Below are positions 17,042-25,308 of a stretch of DNA of 64,000 nt, piece by piece. A program made the translations under genes and the position numbers. Origin of the DNA: JAICQM01 sp963781555 (GTDB lineage: Bacteria; Chloroflexota; Limnocylindria; QHBO01); assembly GCA_963781555.1 (NCBI GenBank), contig CAWAGB010000008.1, forward strand, positions 248,001 through 312,000, read 5' to 3'. The notes under the pieces are model-generated. The model was given only the letters and a program-made list of their open reading frames with translations, was not told where the DNA came from and ran no database searches. Positions within the stretch are counted from its first letter, which is position 1. Each line of letters begins with the position of its first letter.

Positions 17042-18208
17042 ATGACCGAACTCGCCACCCGCGGCGCCACCAACCAGGCAGGCGCGATCATCAACAAGAA
17101 CGCCCAGGACGAGGCGCAGGACTTCCTGCCCCTGAAGGGGATCGACCACGTCGAGTTCTGGGTCGGGAACGCCAAGCAGGCGGCGCACTACTACCGCGCC
17201 CTGTGGGGCTTCACCCCGGTCGCCTACGCGGGCCTCGAGACCGGGGTGCGGGATCGGTCAAGCGTCGTGATGGTGCAGAACGACATCCGCTTCGTGTTCA
17301 CCGCTCCCCTGACGCCCGACGGCGAGATCGCGGAGCACGTCGCGAAGCACGGCGACGGGGTGAAGGACATCGCCTTTGCCGTCGACGACGTCGAGAGCGC
17401 ATGGCGCGAGACCACCTCGCGCGGGGCCGTCAGCGCCCTGGAGCCGACCGAGCTCACCGGCCAGAAGGGCGTCCTGCGCCGCTCCAGCATTCGTGCCTAC
17501 GGCGACGTGGTGCACTCGTTCATCGACCGCAGGGACTACCACGGCACCTTCGCGCCGGGCTACCACAAGGTGAAGAGCCCCCCGCCGGCGGCGAGCGGCC
17601 AGGTCCTGCTGGAGGTCGACCATTGCGTCGGCAACGTGGCGCTCGGTGACATGAACACCTACGTGGACTACTACCGCGACATCCTCGGTTTCGCGCAGCT
17701 CATCCACTACGACGACAAGGTGATCCACACCGAGTACTCGGCGCTGATGAGCAAGGTCATGACGAACGGCAACGGGCGGATCAAGTTCCCGATCAACGAG
17801 CCCGCGGCCGGCAAGAAGAAGAGCCAGATCCAGGAGTTCCTGGATTACTACCTGGACGCCGGGACGCAGCACATTGCCCTGCGCACGGAGGACATCGTCG
17901 GCACCGTGCGCGCACTGCGCGAGCGCGGCGTCGAGTTCCTCGGCATGCCGCACGCCTACTACGAGAACCTCCCGGAGCGGGTCGGCGACGTGGGGGTCGC
18001 CATCGAGACGCTCGAGGAGCTGGGCATCGAGGCGGACCGCGACGAGGAGGGCTACCTGCTCCAGATCTTCACTCGACCGGTACAGGACCGCCCGACGTTC
18101 TTCTTCGAGATCATCGAGCGCCATGGCTCGCGCGGCTTCGGGGTGGGCAACTTCAAGGCCCTCTTCGAAGCGATCGAGATCGAGCAGGCCAAGCGGGGCA
18201 ACCTCTAG
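17042..18208 (+). CDS. hppD: 4-Hydroxyphenylpyruvate dioxygenase
   Basis: A non-haem iron dioxygenase (EC 1.13.11.27) converting 4-hydroxyphenylpyruvate to homogentisate. The 388 aa carry two VOC-like halves. The iron triad is visible as His194 (EVDHCVGN), His277 (GTQHIAL) and Glu356 (FFFEIIER), with the family C-terminus GFGVGNFKALFEAIE. ATG 17042 is chosen over 17003 because of the TAGACT element. With hmgA and fahA in the window it forms most of the homogentisate route. The convergent monooxygenase gene starts 28 bp after the stop. Confidence 0.95.
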   Translation: MTELATRGATNQAGAIINKNAQDEAQDFLPLKGIDHVEFWVGNAKQAAHYYRALWGFTPVAYAGLETGVRDRSSVVMVQNDIRFVFTAPLTPDGEIAEHVAKHGDGVKDIAFAVDDVESAWRETTSRGAVSALEPTELTGQKGVLRRSSIRAYGDVVHSFIDRRDYHGTFAPGYHKVKSPPPAASGQVLLEVDHCVGNVALGDMNTYVDYYRDILGFAQLIHYDDKVIHTEYSALMSKVMTNGNGRIKFPINEPAAGKKKSQIQEFLDYYLDAGTQHIALRTEDIVGTVRALRERGVEFLGMPHAYYENLPERVGDVGVAIETLEELGIEADRDEEGYLLQIFTRPVQDRPTFFFEIIERHGSRGFGVGNFKALFEAIEIEQAKRGNL

Positions 18209-18236
18209 GCCATCGGGCGCTCGGGCGCCGGGGCAA

Positions 18237-19259
18237 TCAGCGCCAGCCGAGCGCTGGCGCCACGTGGCGCATGACACTCTCGATGACGTGGGCGTTGTAA
18301 TCCACACCGAGCTGGTTGGGGATCGTCAGCAGGATCGTGTCGGCGGCGGCGAGGGCGCTGTCCTCCGCGAGCTGTGCGATCAGCGCGTCCGGCTCCGCGG
18401 CGTAGGTGCGCCCAAAGATGGCCCGCGTCCGCTCGTCGAGGTAGCCGATCTGGTCGGACTGCTGCTGCCTGCCGCCGAAGTAGGCGCGATCGCGGTCGTC
18501 GACCAATGGAAAGATGCTGCGGCTGACTGAGACGCGTCCCTCACGTGCGCGCCCCGCCGCCCGCCACGCCTCGCGGAACGCGTCGATCTGCTCGCGCTGC
18601 TGGACGTGGAGGGGCTGGCCGCTCTCGTCGAATTTAAGGGTGGAGGTCATCATGTGCATGCCGAGCTGTGCCGCCCATGCCGCAGTCGCATTCGTGGCCG
18701 CGCCCCACCAGATGCGCTCGCGCAGGCCAGGCGAATGTGGCTCAATGCGGAGCAGTCCGGGGGGGTTGGGAAACATCGGCTTCGGGTTCGGCGGCGCGAA
18801 CCCCTCGCCGCCGAGCAGGTCGAGGAAGACCTGGCTCTGGCGCCGGGCCATCGCACCGTCGTCCTCTCCCTCCGCCGGCAGGTGGCCGAAATGGCGGTAG
18901 CCGTCGATCACCTGCTCCGGCGACCCGCGGCTGATCCCGAGCTGCAGCCGGCCGCCGGCGATGAGGTCGGCGGCACCGGCGTCCTCGGCCATGTAGAACG
19001 GGTTCTCATAGCGCATGTCGATGACCGCGGTCCCGATCTCGATGCGGCTCGTCCGCGCGCCCACGGCGGCGAGCAGCGGGAACGGCGACGCCAGCTGTTG
19101 GGCGAAATGGTGCACGCGGTAGTACGCGCCATCTGCACCCAGCTCCTCGGCCGCCACTGCGAGCTCGATCGACTGGAGCAGCGCATCGGAGGCCGATCGG
19201 ACCGCTGAGTGCGGCGACGAGGACCAGTGGCCGAAGGAGAGGAAGCCGATCCGTTTCAC
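18237..19259 (-). CDS. LLM-class flavin-dependent oxidoreductase
   Basis: A 340-aa protein with the luciferase-like monooxygenase TIM-barrel fold, expected to use FMN or F420. The N-terminus KRIGFLSFGHW, the helix ELGADGAYYRVHHFAQQ, IEIGTAVIDMRYENP and AGGRLQLGISRGSP are family landmarks. The substrate is unknown. The F420-reductase-like gene at 22767 leaves F420 use open. GTG 19259 is supported by TACAAT nine bases upstream. It is divergent from the dehydratase at 19301 across only 41 bp. Confidence 0.85.
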   Translation of the reverse strand: MKRIGFLSFGHWSSSPHSAVRSASDALLQSIELAVAAEELGADGAYYRVHHFAQQLASPFPLLAAVGARTSRIEIGTAVIDMRYENPFYMAEDAGAADLIAGGRLQLGISRGSPEQVIDGYRHFGHLPAEGEDDGAMARRQSQVFLDLLGGEGFAPPNPKPMFPNPPGLLRIEPHSPGLRERIWWGAATNATAAWAAQLGMHMMTSTLKFDESGQPLHVQQREQIDAFREAWRAAGRAREGRVSVSRSIFPLVDDRDRAYFGGRQQQSDQIGYLDERTRAIFGRTYAAEPDALIAQLAEDSALAAADTILLTIPNQLGVDYNAHVIESVMRHVAPALGWR

Positions 19260-19268
19260 GTGGCCCGA

Positions 19269-19274
19269 ATTGTA
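19269..19274 (-). promoter_or_regulatory. -10 element, leaderless promoter (divergent pair)
   Basis: Minus-strand TACAAT ends nine bases before GTG 19259. With 19289-19294 it forms a compact back-to-back promoter in a 41-bp gap. Confidence 0.5.
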
Positions 19275-19288
19275 CGGCGCGCGGCGGA

Positions 19289-19294
19289 TACCCT
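19289..19294 (+). promoter_or_regulatory. -10 element, leaderless promoter (divergent pair)
   Basis: TACCCT ends six bases before GTG 19301. Confidence 0.5.
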
Positions 19295-19300
19295 AGAACG

Positions 19301-20269
19301 GTGAGACACGACCTGGTGACGATCGCCGATATCCGGGCAGCGGCGAAGCGAATCCGCGGCGTGGCGGTGCGCACCCCGTTGCTGCCATGGGACGACCGAA
19401 CCTGGCTCAAACCCGAGAGCCTCCAGCCCATCGGCGCGTTCAAGATCCGCGGCGCCTACAACCGCCTCGCATCACTCGCCGCCAAGGAACGGGCGCGCGG
19501 GGTGATCACCTATTCGAGCGGCAATCACGCCCAGGCCGTCGCCCGCGCGGCGCGGCTCCACGGAGTCCGCGCGGTCATCGTCATGCCCGACGACGCGCCG
19601 CGGGTGAAGGTCGCCGGCGTCGAGCGCGACGGTGCGGAGATCGTGTTCACCGGCCCAGCCAGCGAAGCGCGTCACGAGCGGGCGCTGGCGCTCGCGGCGG
19701 AGCACGGCTACACGATGGTCGAGCCGTACGACGACCCAGCGATCATCGCCGGCCAGGGCACCTGCGGGCTGGAGATCGCGGAGGACATGCCCGATGTGAC
19801 CAGCGTCGTGGTTCCCGTGAGCGGCGGCGGCCTGTCAGCCGGGGTTTCGACGGCCATCAAGGCGCTCGTGCCGGATGCGCGGGTCATCGGCGTGGAGCCG
19901 GAGCTGGCGGCGGATGCCCAGGCATCGCTGCGTGCCGGCCACATCGTCACCTGGCCCCCTGGGCAGACGCTGCGGACCATGGCCGACGGACTGCGGGTCG
20001 GGCATCTCGGCGCGCTGCCATTCGAGCACCTGCGGCGCTACATGGACGAGATCGTCACCGTGAGCGAGGCACAGATGGCCAGCGCCATGCGCGAGCTGAC
20101 AGCGCGCGCGCGCCTCGTGATTGAGCCATCCGGCGCAGCCAGCATGGCAGCGCACCTGTCGGGCGCAGCCGCCCGCCCAGCGGGCGACGATCGGCGGGTC
20201 GTCATCCTGTCGGGCGGCAACATCGATCCAGATCACCTCCTCCGCATCCTGGGCGGAGCCGACGCCTAG
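19301..20269 (+). CDS. Threonine/serine dehydratase-like PLP enzyme
   Basis: A 322-aa fold-type II PLP enzyme. FKIRGAYNRLASL near 48 carries the Schiff-base Lys, SSGNHAQAVA near 73 is the substrate/phosphate loop, and PVSGGGLSAGV near 174 binds the PLP phosphate. It lacks the C-terminal regulatory domain of biosynthetic IlvA, so it resembles catabolic threonine dehydratase, serine racemase or hydroxyaspartate ammonia-lyase. These cannot be separated by eye. The stop overlaps that of the convergent deacetylase. Confidence 0.85.
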   Translation: MRHDLVTIADIRAAAKRIRGVAVRTPLLPWDDRTWLKPESLQPIGAFKIRGAYNRLASLAAKERARGVITYSSGNHAQAVARAARLHGVRAVIVMPDDAPRVKVAGVERDGAEIVFTGPASEARHERALALAAEHGYTMVEPYDDPAIIAGQGTCGLEIAEDMPDVTSVVVPVSGGGLSAGVSTAIKALVPDARVIGVEPELAADAQASLRAGHIVTWPPGQTLRTMADGLRVGHLGALPFEHLRRYMDEIVTVSEAQMASAMRELTARARLVIEPSGAASMAAHLSGAAARPAGDDRRVVILSGGNIDPDHLLRILGGADA

Positions 20270-21354
20270 ACCGATTCCCCCCGGCCGCCGGCCAGCCCAT
20301 CAAGGAACGCAACCGCGTTGGCGCCGATCGCCTCGACCGCGTACCCGCCCTCCTGGATCGCCACGACCCCGAGTCCCACGCCACGCACCAGGCTGCCGAG
20401 CCGCCCGTAGTCATCGGTCTGCAGCGCGAAGCCCCCGATGGGGTCGTCCACGAAGGTGTCGAAGCCGAGCGACAGCACCAGCGGCGCATCGGGGTCGAAG
20501 GCATCGATCATGGCCAGCGCGTCGCTGAGGGCGGTGGCATACGCCGCACCGTCCGTGCCACGCGGCAGTGGCAGGTTGCGGTTGGTGCCTGCACCGCGTC
20601 CGGCGCCGATCTCGTCTGCCGCGCCCGAGAAGTAGGGATACGCATCCCGGGGATGGGCGTGCAGGCTGACGTACATGACCTCCGGCCGCTCCCAGAAGAT
20701 CGACTGGCTGCCGTTGCCGTGGTGGTAATCCACGTCCAAAATCGCCACCCGGCCAGCGCCGACGGCCAGCAGCCGCTCGGCCACGATGGCCGCATTGTTG
20801 AAGAAGCAGTAGCCACCGAACATGCCCCGAGACGCGTGATGCCCCGGCGGCCGGCACAGCCCGTATGCCAGCGGCGCGCCGTCGAGCACGCGCTGCATGG
20901 CCGTCAGCGCCACGTCGACCGCGGCGCGGGCGGCGTCGTATGAGCCGGCGACGAGCGGGGTGGCGGTGTCGAAGCAGAACGCGCCCAGCGCCTCGTGGCG
21001 TCGGTCGGGCAGTGTGCCGAGCCCCATCCCGGCGTCGTAGGCGCGGGTCAGGAACGTGTCCGGGATGAGGGGGCGCTCGGGGTCGGCGCCGGCCGCCATG
21101 GCATCGGTCCAGGCATGCTCCAGCAGGTCGACCAGCTGGTGGTCGTGGACCGCCAGGATCGGTTCGAGGCCGTGCTCAGCCGGCGCCTGGACGGCGTAGC
21201 CCCCCCGTGCCTCGAGCGCCGCCCGGATGCGGGTCGCGCGCGCGGGCGACTCGTAGCACGGCACCTCACGACCGCCGACCAGCTCCACCAGCCCGTCGTG
21301 GGCGAGGTGGGCATCCGAGGCGATGACCGGGACCGCGGCGAACGGGGATGGCAC
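20266..21354 (-). CDS. Histone-deacetylase-family amidohydrolase, acetylpolyamine amidohydrolase-like
   Basis: A 362-aa zinc hydrolase of the arginase/deacetylase fold. LCRPPGHHASRGMFGGYCFF is the active-site His pair region and DVDYHHGNGSQSIF contains the zinc-binding Asp and His; SLGFDTFVDDP supplies the second Asp. The N-terminal part with EVPCYESPARATRI fits bacterial acetylpolyamine amidohydrolases. Predicted role: deacetylating acetylated polyamines or similar small molecules in the cytosol. GTG 21354 lies six bases after a TAGACT element. Confidence 0.88.
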   Translation of the reverse strand: MPSPFAAVPVIASDAHLAHDGLVELVGGREVPCYESPARATRIRAALEARGGYAVQAPAEHGLEPILAVHDHQLVDLLEHAWTDAMAAGADPERPLIPDTFLTRAYDAGMGLGTLPDRRHEALGAFCFDTATPLVAGSYDAARAAVDVALTAMQRVLDGAPLAYGLCRPPGHHASRGMFGGYCFFNNAAIVAERLLAVGAGRVAILDVDYHHGNGSQSIFWERPEVMYVSLHAHPRDAYPYFSGAADEIGAGRGAGTNRNLPLPRGTDGAAYATALSDALAMIDAFDPDAPLVLSLGFDTFVDDPIGGFALQTDDYGRLGSLVRGVGLGVVAIQEGGYAVEAIGANAVAFLDGLAGGRGESV

Positions 21355-21360
21355 GCGCCG

Positions 21361-21366
21361 AGTCTA
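21361..21366 (-). promoter_or_regulatory. -10 element, leaderless promoter
   Basis: Minus-strand TAGACT ends six bases before GTG 21354. Confidence 0.5.
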
Positions 21367-21395
21367 GCCGTGGCACGCGCTCCTGTCGCCGCCCC

Positions 21396-21401
21396 CACAA
21401 T
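21396..21401 (+). promoter_or_regulatory. Weak -10 element
   Basis: CACAAT ends seven bases before GTG 21409. It overlaps an in-frame ATG at 21400, which argues that GTG 21409 is the used start. Confidence 0.3.
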
Positions 21402-21408
21402 GGGGCGT

Positions 21409-22191
21409 GTGAACGACCAATCCGAGCTCTTCGAACGCACCCGCGCCTTCACGCGCGCCATGGACGACGCGCTGGCCTCACGGGCGATCCCGCATCCGCT
21501 CGGAACGGTGATCGTCAACGACGACTACCCCGCCAGCTACTCCATGAACTTCCTCCGCATCGAGGGCCGGCAGGGCGGCCTTGCGGTCGACGAGGTGGAG
21601 GCGGCCGTGACGGCCGCCATGGACCTGATCGGGCGGACGCACCTGCAGGCGGTGCTCGAGGATGGCGAGGCCGGTGCGCGGCTGGCGGGGCCGCTTCGCG
21701 AGCGCGGCTGGGAGGCCACCGAGCTGGTGACCATGGCCTGGCTCGCCGAGCCGCAGCGTGACCCGCCGGTGGATGCCGCGGTCGTCCCGTGGGAGATGCT
21801 GCGTCCAGCGGTGCTTGCCCATTGGCGCGGCGACCCATCGGTGGGTGACGACGAGGTCGCGCGCCAGCTCACAGATCGCCGCTCCGCCCTGGCGCGTGGC
21901 ACGCACCTGCGCCACCTCGCCGCCCCGGCACCACCCGAGGTCGCGGGGGCGTTCGCGGATCTCTACTCTGACGGGCGCACCGCCCAGGTCGAATCGGTCA
22001 ACACGCTCGAGGGTCACCGCAACCAAGGCCTGGCCAGCGCGATGGTGCTCCACGCGGCGCGCCTGGCACGGGACGAGGGCCACGACGTGGTCTTCCTGGT
22101 GGCGGACGTCGAGGATTGGCCGCGGCACCTGTACGAGCGCCTGGGCTTCGAGGAGATCGGTCGCTGGTGGGAGCTCTCGAAGGACCGCTGA
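21409..22191 (+). CDS. GNAT-family N-acetyltransferase
   Basis: A 260-aa protein with an unassigned N-terminal half (LFERTRAFTRAMDDALASR, GTVIVNDDYPASYSMNF) and a C-terminal GNAT domain. VNTLEGHRNQGLASAMVLHA near 195 is the acetyl-CoA pyrophosphate loop, and HLYERLGFEEIGR the closing motif. The acceptor is unknown. The alternative start is ATG 21400. A strong hairpin terminator at 22228-22254 follows. Confidence 0.8.
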   Translation: MNDQSELFERTRAFTRAMDDALASRAIPHPLGTVIVNDDYPASYSMNFLRIEGRQGGLAVDEVEAAVTAAMDLIGRTHLQAVLEDGEAGARLAGPLRERGWEATELVTMAWLAEPQRDPPVDAAVVPWEMLRPAVLAHWRGDPSVGDDEVARQLTDRRSALARGTHLRHLAAPAPPEVAGAFADLYSDGRTAQVESVNTLEGHRNQGLASAMVLHAARLARDEGHDVVFLVADVEDWPRHLYERLGFEEIGRWWELSKDR

Positions 22192-22227
22192 GCATCCAGC
22201 GGGGGGTTCGCGCTCGCCAGGCACGCA

Positions 22228-22254
22228 CGCAGGGGCGTCGGTGACGCCCCTGCG
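22228..22254. terminator. Bidirectional hairpin terminator
   Basis: CGCAGGGGCGTC (22228-22239) pairs perfectly with GACGCCCCTGCG (22243-22254) over a three-base loop, between the convergent GNAT and VOC genes. No long T-tract is seen on either side. Confidence 0.65.
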
Positions 22255-22273
22255 CATCGGTCAGGTGGGGCTG

Positions 22274-22756
22274 CTACTGCACCGCGGCGCTCGCACCCCA
22301 GCGCTTGAGCTCGGCCTCCAGGTCGAGCGGCATCACCGTCGCCTGGCGCTCGTACTCGCCCCACGCGGCGCGCGGGACCTGCCACATCACCTCGAACTCG
22401 TTGCCGTCGGGGTCGCGCCCGTAGAGCGACTTGCTGACGCCGTGGTCGGAGGCGCCGGTCATGGCGCCCAGCTCACGGAGCCGGGTCGCCATCTCGGCCA
22501 GCGCCTCGATGGTGTCGATCTCCCACGCGAGGTGGTACAGCCCCACCGAGCCACGTGGCGGCCTGGCGGCCTGGGCCCCTACCTCGAACAGGCCGAGGTC
22601 GTGATGGTTGCCGGCATTTGGCGCGCGCATGAACGCCGCCCGCATGCCCTGCGGGCGCTCCAGCTCCTCGAAGCCGAAGGCCCGCCGGTAGAAGTCGGCC
22701 GCCACGTCCGCGTCGCGGACGAAGAGGACGGCGTGGTTGAGACGAACGATGCTCAT
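22274..22756 (-). CDS. VOC-family (glyoxalase/dioxygenase fold) protein
   Basis: A 160-aa single VOC domain: IVRLNHAVLFVRD with the first metal His, HHDLGLFEVG, VGLYHLAWEI and DPDGNEFEVMW with the C-terminal Glu. The pattern resembles catechol-dioxygenase-like extradiol enzymes of small size; the substrate is unknown. A paralogous gene lies at 43531. ATG 22756 is supported by TAGGAT seven bases upstream, which overlaps the stop of the upstream gene on the same strand. Confidence 0.82.
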   Translation of the reverse strand: MSIVRLNHAVLFVRDADVAADFYRRAFGFEELERPQGMRAAFMRAPNAGNHHDLGLFEVGAQAARPPRGSVGLYHLAWEIDTIEALAEMATRLRELGAMTGASDHGVSKSLYGRDPDGNEFEVMWQVPRAAWGEYERQATVMPLDLEAELKRWGASAAVQ

Positions 22757-22763
22757 GGCGCGG

Positions 22764-22769
22764 ATCCTA
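22764..22769 (-). promoter_or_regulatory. -10 element overlapping the upstream stop codon
   Basis: Minus-strand TAGGAT shares its TAG with the stop codon of the 22767-23390 gene and ends seven bases before ATG 22756. Confidence 0.5.
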
Positions 22770-23390
22770 GCGCTCGAGGCGCCAGATGGTGTTCCATGCC
22801 CATCCGTTGGCCGCATTCAGACCGATGTTGATGAACGCCATCCCTTCCAGGTAGCGAGCCGAGCTCAGCGGACCGACGTCGAGCGGCGTCAGGCCGATGG
22901 AGGCGACGAGCTCAAGGACCGCCTGCTTGGCGTTGGCATCGTCACCGGCCACGTAGCCGTCGACGGTGCTCTCCCCGGCGCTCGGGTCAGCCTGGACGCT
23001 GGCGAAGACGGTGTTGAAGGCCTTGATGACGTGCGACCCGGGCAGCAGCTGCTGGAACTGCTCGGCGGCGGACGTGTCGCCGGTCGCCAGGCCCGAGTAG
23101 TCGGCGGTGAGCGGGTTGGTCGCGTCGATCACGACGTGGCCGCGCGCCGCCTCGAGGATCTCCGGCGCCACCTGGTCCCGAATCACTGCGTAGGGGGCGG
23201 CGAGGATGACGAAGTCGGCGTCGCGCATCGCGTCGACGTTGCTGCCGTTCGAGCTGGCGCCGATCTGGGCGGCCGCGTCACTCGCGTGCTGTGGGTGGTG
23301 GGCGGTGAGGGTGACGTCGTGGCCGGCGCGGGTGAGGGATGTCCCGAGGGCCTTGCCGACGTTGCCGGACCCGATGATGGCGACCTTCAT
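22767..23390 (-). CDS. F420-dependent NADP oxidoreductase-like protein
   Basis: A 207-aa Rossmann protein. VAIIGSGNVGKALGTSL at 3-19 is a classic dinucleotide-binding loop, followed by VILAAPYAVIRDQV and VIDATNPLT, and a C-terminal PLDVGPLSSARYLEGMAF. Such proteins (NADPH:F420 reductase family) exchange hydride between NADP and F420, but many homologues use unknown partners. It has a proper Shine-Dalgarno (AAGGAG, 23398-23403). The divergent XRE-cupin regulator and the shared operator at 23422 suggest control by that regulator. Confidence 0.82.
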   Translation of the reverse strand: MKVAIIGSGNVGKALGTSLTRAGHDVTLTAHHPQHASDAAAQIGASSNGSNVDAMRDADFVILAAPYAVIRDQVAPEILEAARGHVVIDATNPLTADYSGLATGDTSAAEQFQQLLPGSHVIKAFNTVFASVQADPSAGESTVDGYVAGDDANAKQAVLELVASIGLTPLDVGPLSSARYLEGMAFINIGLNAANGWAWNTIWRLER

Positions 23391-23421
23391 GGTCGAGCTC
23401 CTTGTGCGTTGTGATGTTTCC

Positions 23422-23440
23422 GACCAATGAATGTTTGGTC
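23422..23440. promoter_or_regulatory. Putative operator between divergent reductase and XRE genes
   Basis: GACCAA (23422-23427) and TTGGTC (23435-23440) form a perfect 6-bp inverted repeat with a 7-base centre. A third half-site TTGGTC at 23485-23490 lies inside the promoter of the XRE gene. Binding by the adjacent regulator is inferred from position. Confidence 0.5.
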
Positions 23441-23471
23441 GTGGCCAACATCATGACCGTTGCGTTGGGTG

Positions 23472-23501
23472 TTGTCAATACCTGTTGGTCTACGGCATAC
23501 T
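23472..23501 (+). promoter_or_regulatory. Promoter of the XRE-cupin gene, leaderless
   Basis: TTGTCA at 23472-23477 and CATACT at 23496-23501 are spaced 18 bp. The -10 ends seven bases before ATG 23509. Confidence 0.6.
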
Positions 23502-23508
23502 GCGCGGC

Positions 23509-24120
23509 ATGACCGATGTCACCCGCCGCCGGCCCCTTGTCGGCGCGCAGATCCGTCGCCGCCGCGTCGACCGTTCTCTGACCCTCGCCGCGGTCGCCGC
23601 GCGGACCGGGCTGAACATCGGGTACCTGAGCCAGCTCGAGAACGACAAGGCGTCTCCCTCGCTGGAGACCCTCGCCGCCCTGGCCGGCGCCCTGGACGTG
23701 CCGATCACGTGGTTCCTGCTCGACCCGTCTTCCGCACCCCGTGTCGTCCGCGCCGGTGACCGACCGCACCGGAAACTTCCGCGCGGCAGCGGGTCGATGA
23801 GCCAGGTCGACGGCGGCCTGGCGAGGGATATCGCCATCTTCCAGGGGACGATGCCGCCCGGCCTCAGCACCGGCTACCACGCGCACCCCGGCGACGAGCA
23901 CCACATCGTTCTCGGTGGCCGCGTCAGGATCACGCAGGGCGAGCATGTGATCGAGGCGGGGCCTGGCGACTATGTCCTCATCGATGGCACCGTCGCTCAC
24001 AGCGCGGAGGCGATAGGCGACGCGCCCGCGGACCTCCTGATCGTGTATCCCCGCGGCGGACACTCCGAAGTGACACGGGCTCCGAGCGAAAACTCGTACT
24101 CGGGTACTGGCATCGCTTGA
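23509..24120 (+). CDS. XRE-family regulator with C-terminal cupin domain
   Basis: A 203-aa transcription factor. The helix-turn-helix at about 8-65 reads GAQIRRRRVDRSLTLAAVA, TGLNIGYLSQLENDKASPS and LETLAALAGALDV, typical of this family. The cupin (about 110-185) has YHAHPGDEHHIVLGG and GPGDYVLIDGTVAHSAE with the usual His/Glu positions. Relatives (PuuR-like) control small-molecule catabolic genes. The likely target is the divergent F420-reductase-like gene and itself through the repeats at 23422-23490. The start is set by the -10 element. Confidence 0.88.
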   Translation: MTDVTRRRPLVGAQIRRRRVDRSLTLAAVAARTGLNIGYLSQLENDKASPSLETLAALAGALDVPITWFLLDPSSAPRVVRAGDRPHRKLPRGSGSMSQVDGGLARDIAIFQGTMPPGLSTGYHAHPGDEHHIVLGGRVRITQGEHVIEAGPGDYVLIDGTVAHSAEAIGDAPADLLIVYPRGGHSEVTRAPSENSYSGTGIA

Positions 24121-24225
24121 CCGATGGTCCTACCATGCGCTCAGCGTGCGCACGAGCAGCCGCCCCGGAGGGGGATGACTGCCCGACGCGGACACGACCC
24201 AACATGGAAAGGCAGTGCCACCAAC

Positions 24226-25278
24226 GTGACCTCCTCGAGCTCTCTCCGTCGCCGGTTGCTGGCGGCGCTCACCGCGGGTGCGTGGACGCTCGCGGTGCCC
24301 TTCGCAGCCCTCGCCACCCCGGCCAGCGTGGCCTTCAGCATCACGCCGTACCCCAACAACGCTGATACGCTCGGCCCCGCATTCGTCACCGCCGGCGAGC
24401 TGGCGGCCTTCGACATCGCGCTCCAGAACACCAGCGGCAGCACGTTCACCAGCGTGAACCTCACCAGCACCACCTCGCTGGCAGGCACGACGTACCTGGG
24501 CACCATCGTCACCGGCGGCAGCGCCGCCGGGCAGGTGACCTGCGCGCCCGCGACCGCCGCCGCCTTCTCCTGCTCGCTGGGCAACCTGGCCAAGGGCGCC
24601 ACGCTCACCCTGCGCGTCGTGTACGACACGCCGGATCTGCCGAACCAGCTGCTCACCTTCGCGGTCACCGGCGAGGGCAGCGGCGCGTCGACGAGTGATC
24701 CCGGCAACAGCCGCGGTGACACCTTCACAGGCAGCGCAACGATCCAGCTGGCACCGCTCTTCCTCGATGGCGCTGCGCAGCGCGGTGCGGCGGAGTACAT
24801 CCCCTCGAACATGGGCGCCGTCATCGAGACTGCCGGCAGGATCACCAGCGCGACAAATCCGGCATGGACGCGGGTCACCGTGGCGGCGCCTGGTGCTGAT
24901 GCCCCCAGCGGCACGTTCGGGTATGTCAAGGAGCACGACGCGGGCACCGCGGGCTTTGGATGCCCGGTGGCGTTCTGCTTCGGGCAGGCGTCCGAGATCC
25001 AATACCTCGGCGGCAACTCGGCGAGCACGCCGTTCAAGGTGGAGCTACGCCTCGACAATGCGAAGGCGAGCGTCAGCACCCCGAAGAAGGTGACGATCTA
25101 CCACGTCACCGATTCGCTCGCCGTCGAGCGTCCGTTCGATGTCACCTGCACCTTCGGAACGAATGGCTATCCGACCAACGCGCCGTGCGGCGTGTCGAAG
25201 GGCACCAGCGCCGACGACAAGAATGATTACGTGTTCATCTTCTGGCTCGACCAGAACGGGTACACGCGCGGCGGCTGA
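24226..25278 (+). CDS. Secreted protein with DUF11-like beta domain
   Basis: A 350-aa exported protein. GTG 24226 gives a clean signal peptide (LRRRLLAALTAGAWTLAVPF, cleavage after ALA); ATG or TTG codons farther upstream would add a poorly shaped N-terminus. Residues about 35-190 look like a DUF11/CARDB-type immunoglobulin domain (AFDIALQNTSGSTFTSVNL, TLRVVYDTPD). The C-terminal part has several Cys, including CPVAFCFG and TCTFG, which may form disulfides. No anchor or sortase signal is seen. The function is unknown, with a surface or adhesion-like structural role possible. Confidence 0.68.
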   Translation: MTSSSSLRRRLLAALTAGAWTLAVPFAALATPASVAFSITPYPNNADTLGPAFVTAGELAAFDIALQNTSGSTFTSVNLTSTTSLAGTTYLGTIVTGGSAAGQVTCAPATAAAFSCSLGNLAKGATLTLRVVYDTPDLPNQLLTFAVTGEGSGASTSDPGNSRGDTFTGSATIQLAPLFLDGAAQRGAAEYIPSNMGAVIETAGRITSATNPAWTRVTVAAPGADAPSGTFGYVKEHDAGTAGFGCPVAFCFGQASEIQYLGGNSASTPFKVELRLDNAKASVSTPKKVTIYHVTDSLAVERPFDVTCTFGTNGYPTNAPCGVSKGTSADDKNDYVFIFWLDQNGYTRGG

Positions 25279-25308
25279 TTCGCGAACGACGGGCCGCCCC
25301 GGCGCCGC

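Noticed and set aside
14575..17175. 866-codon minus-strand frame opposite the aldehyde dehydrogenase and phosphorylase
   Set aside because: Composition is that of antisense (His/Val/Asp/Arg-rich), with no family motif, and the plus-strand genes are well supported.
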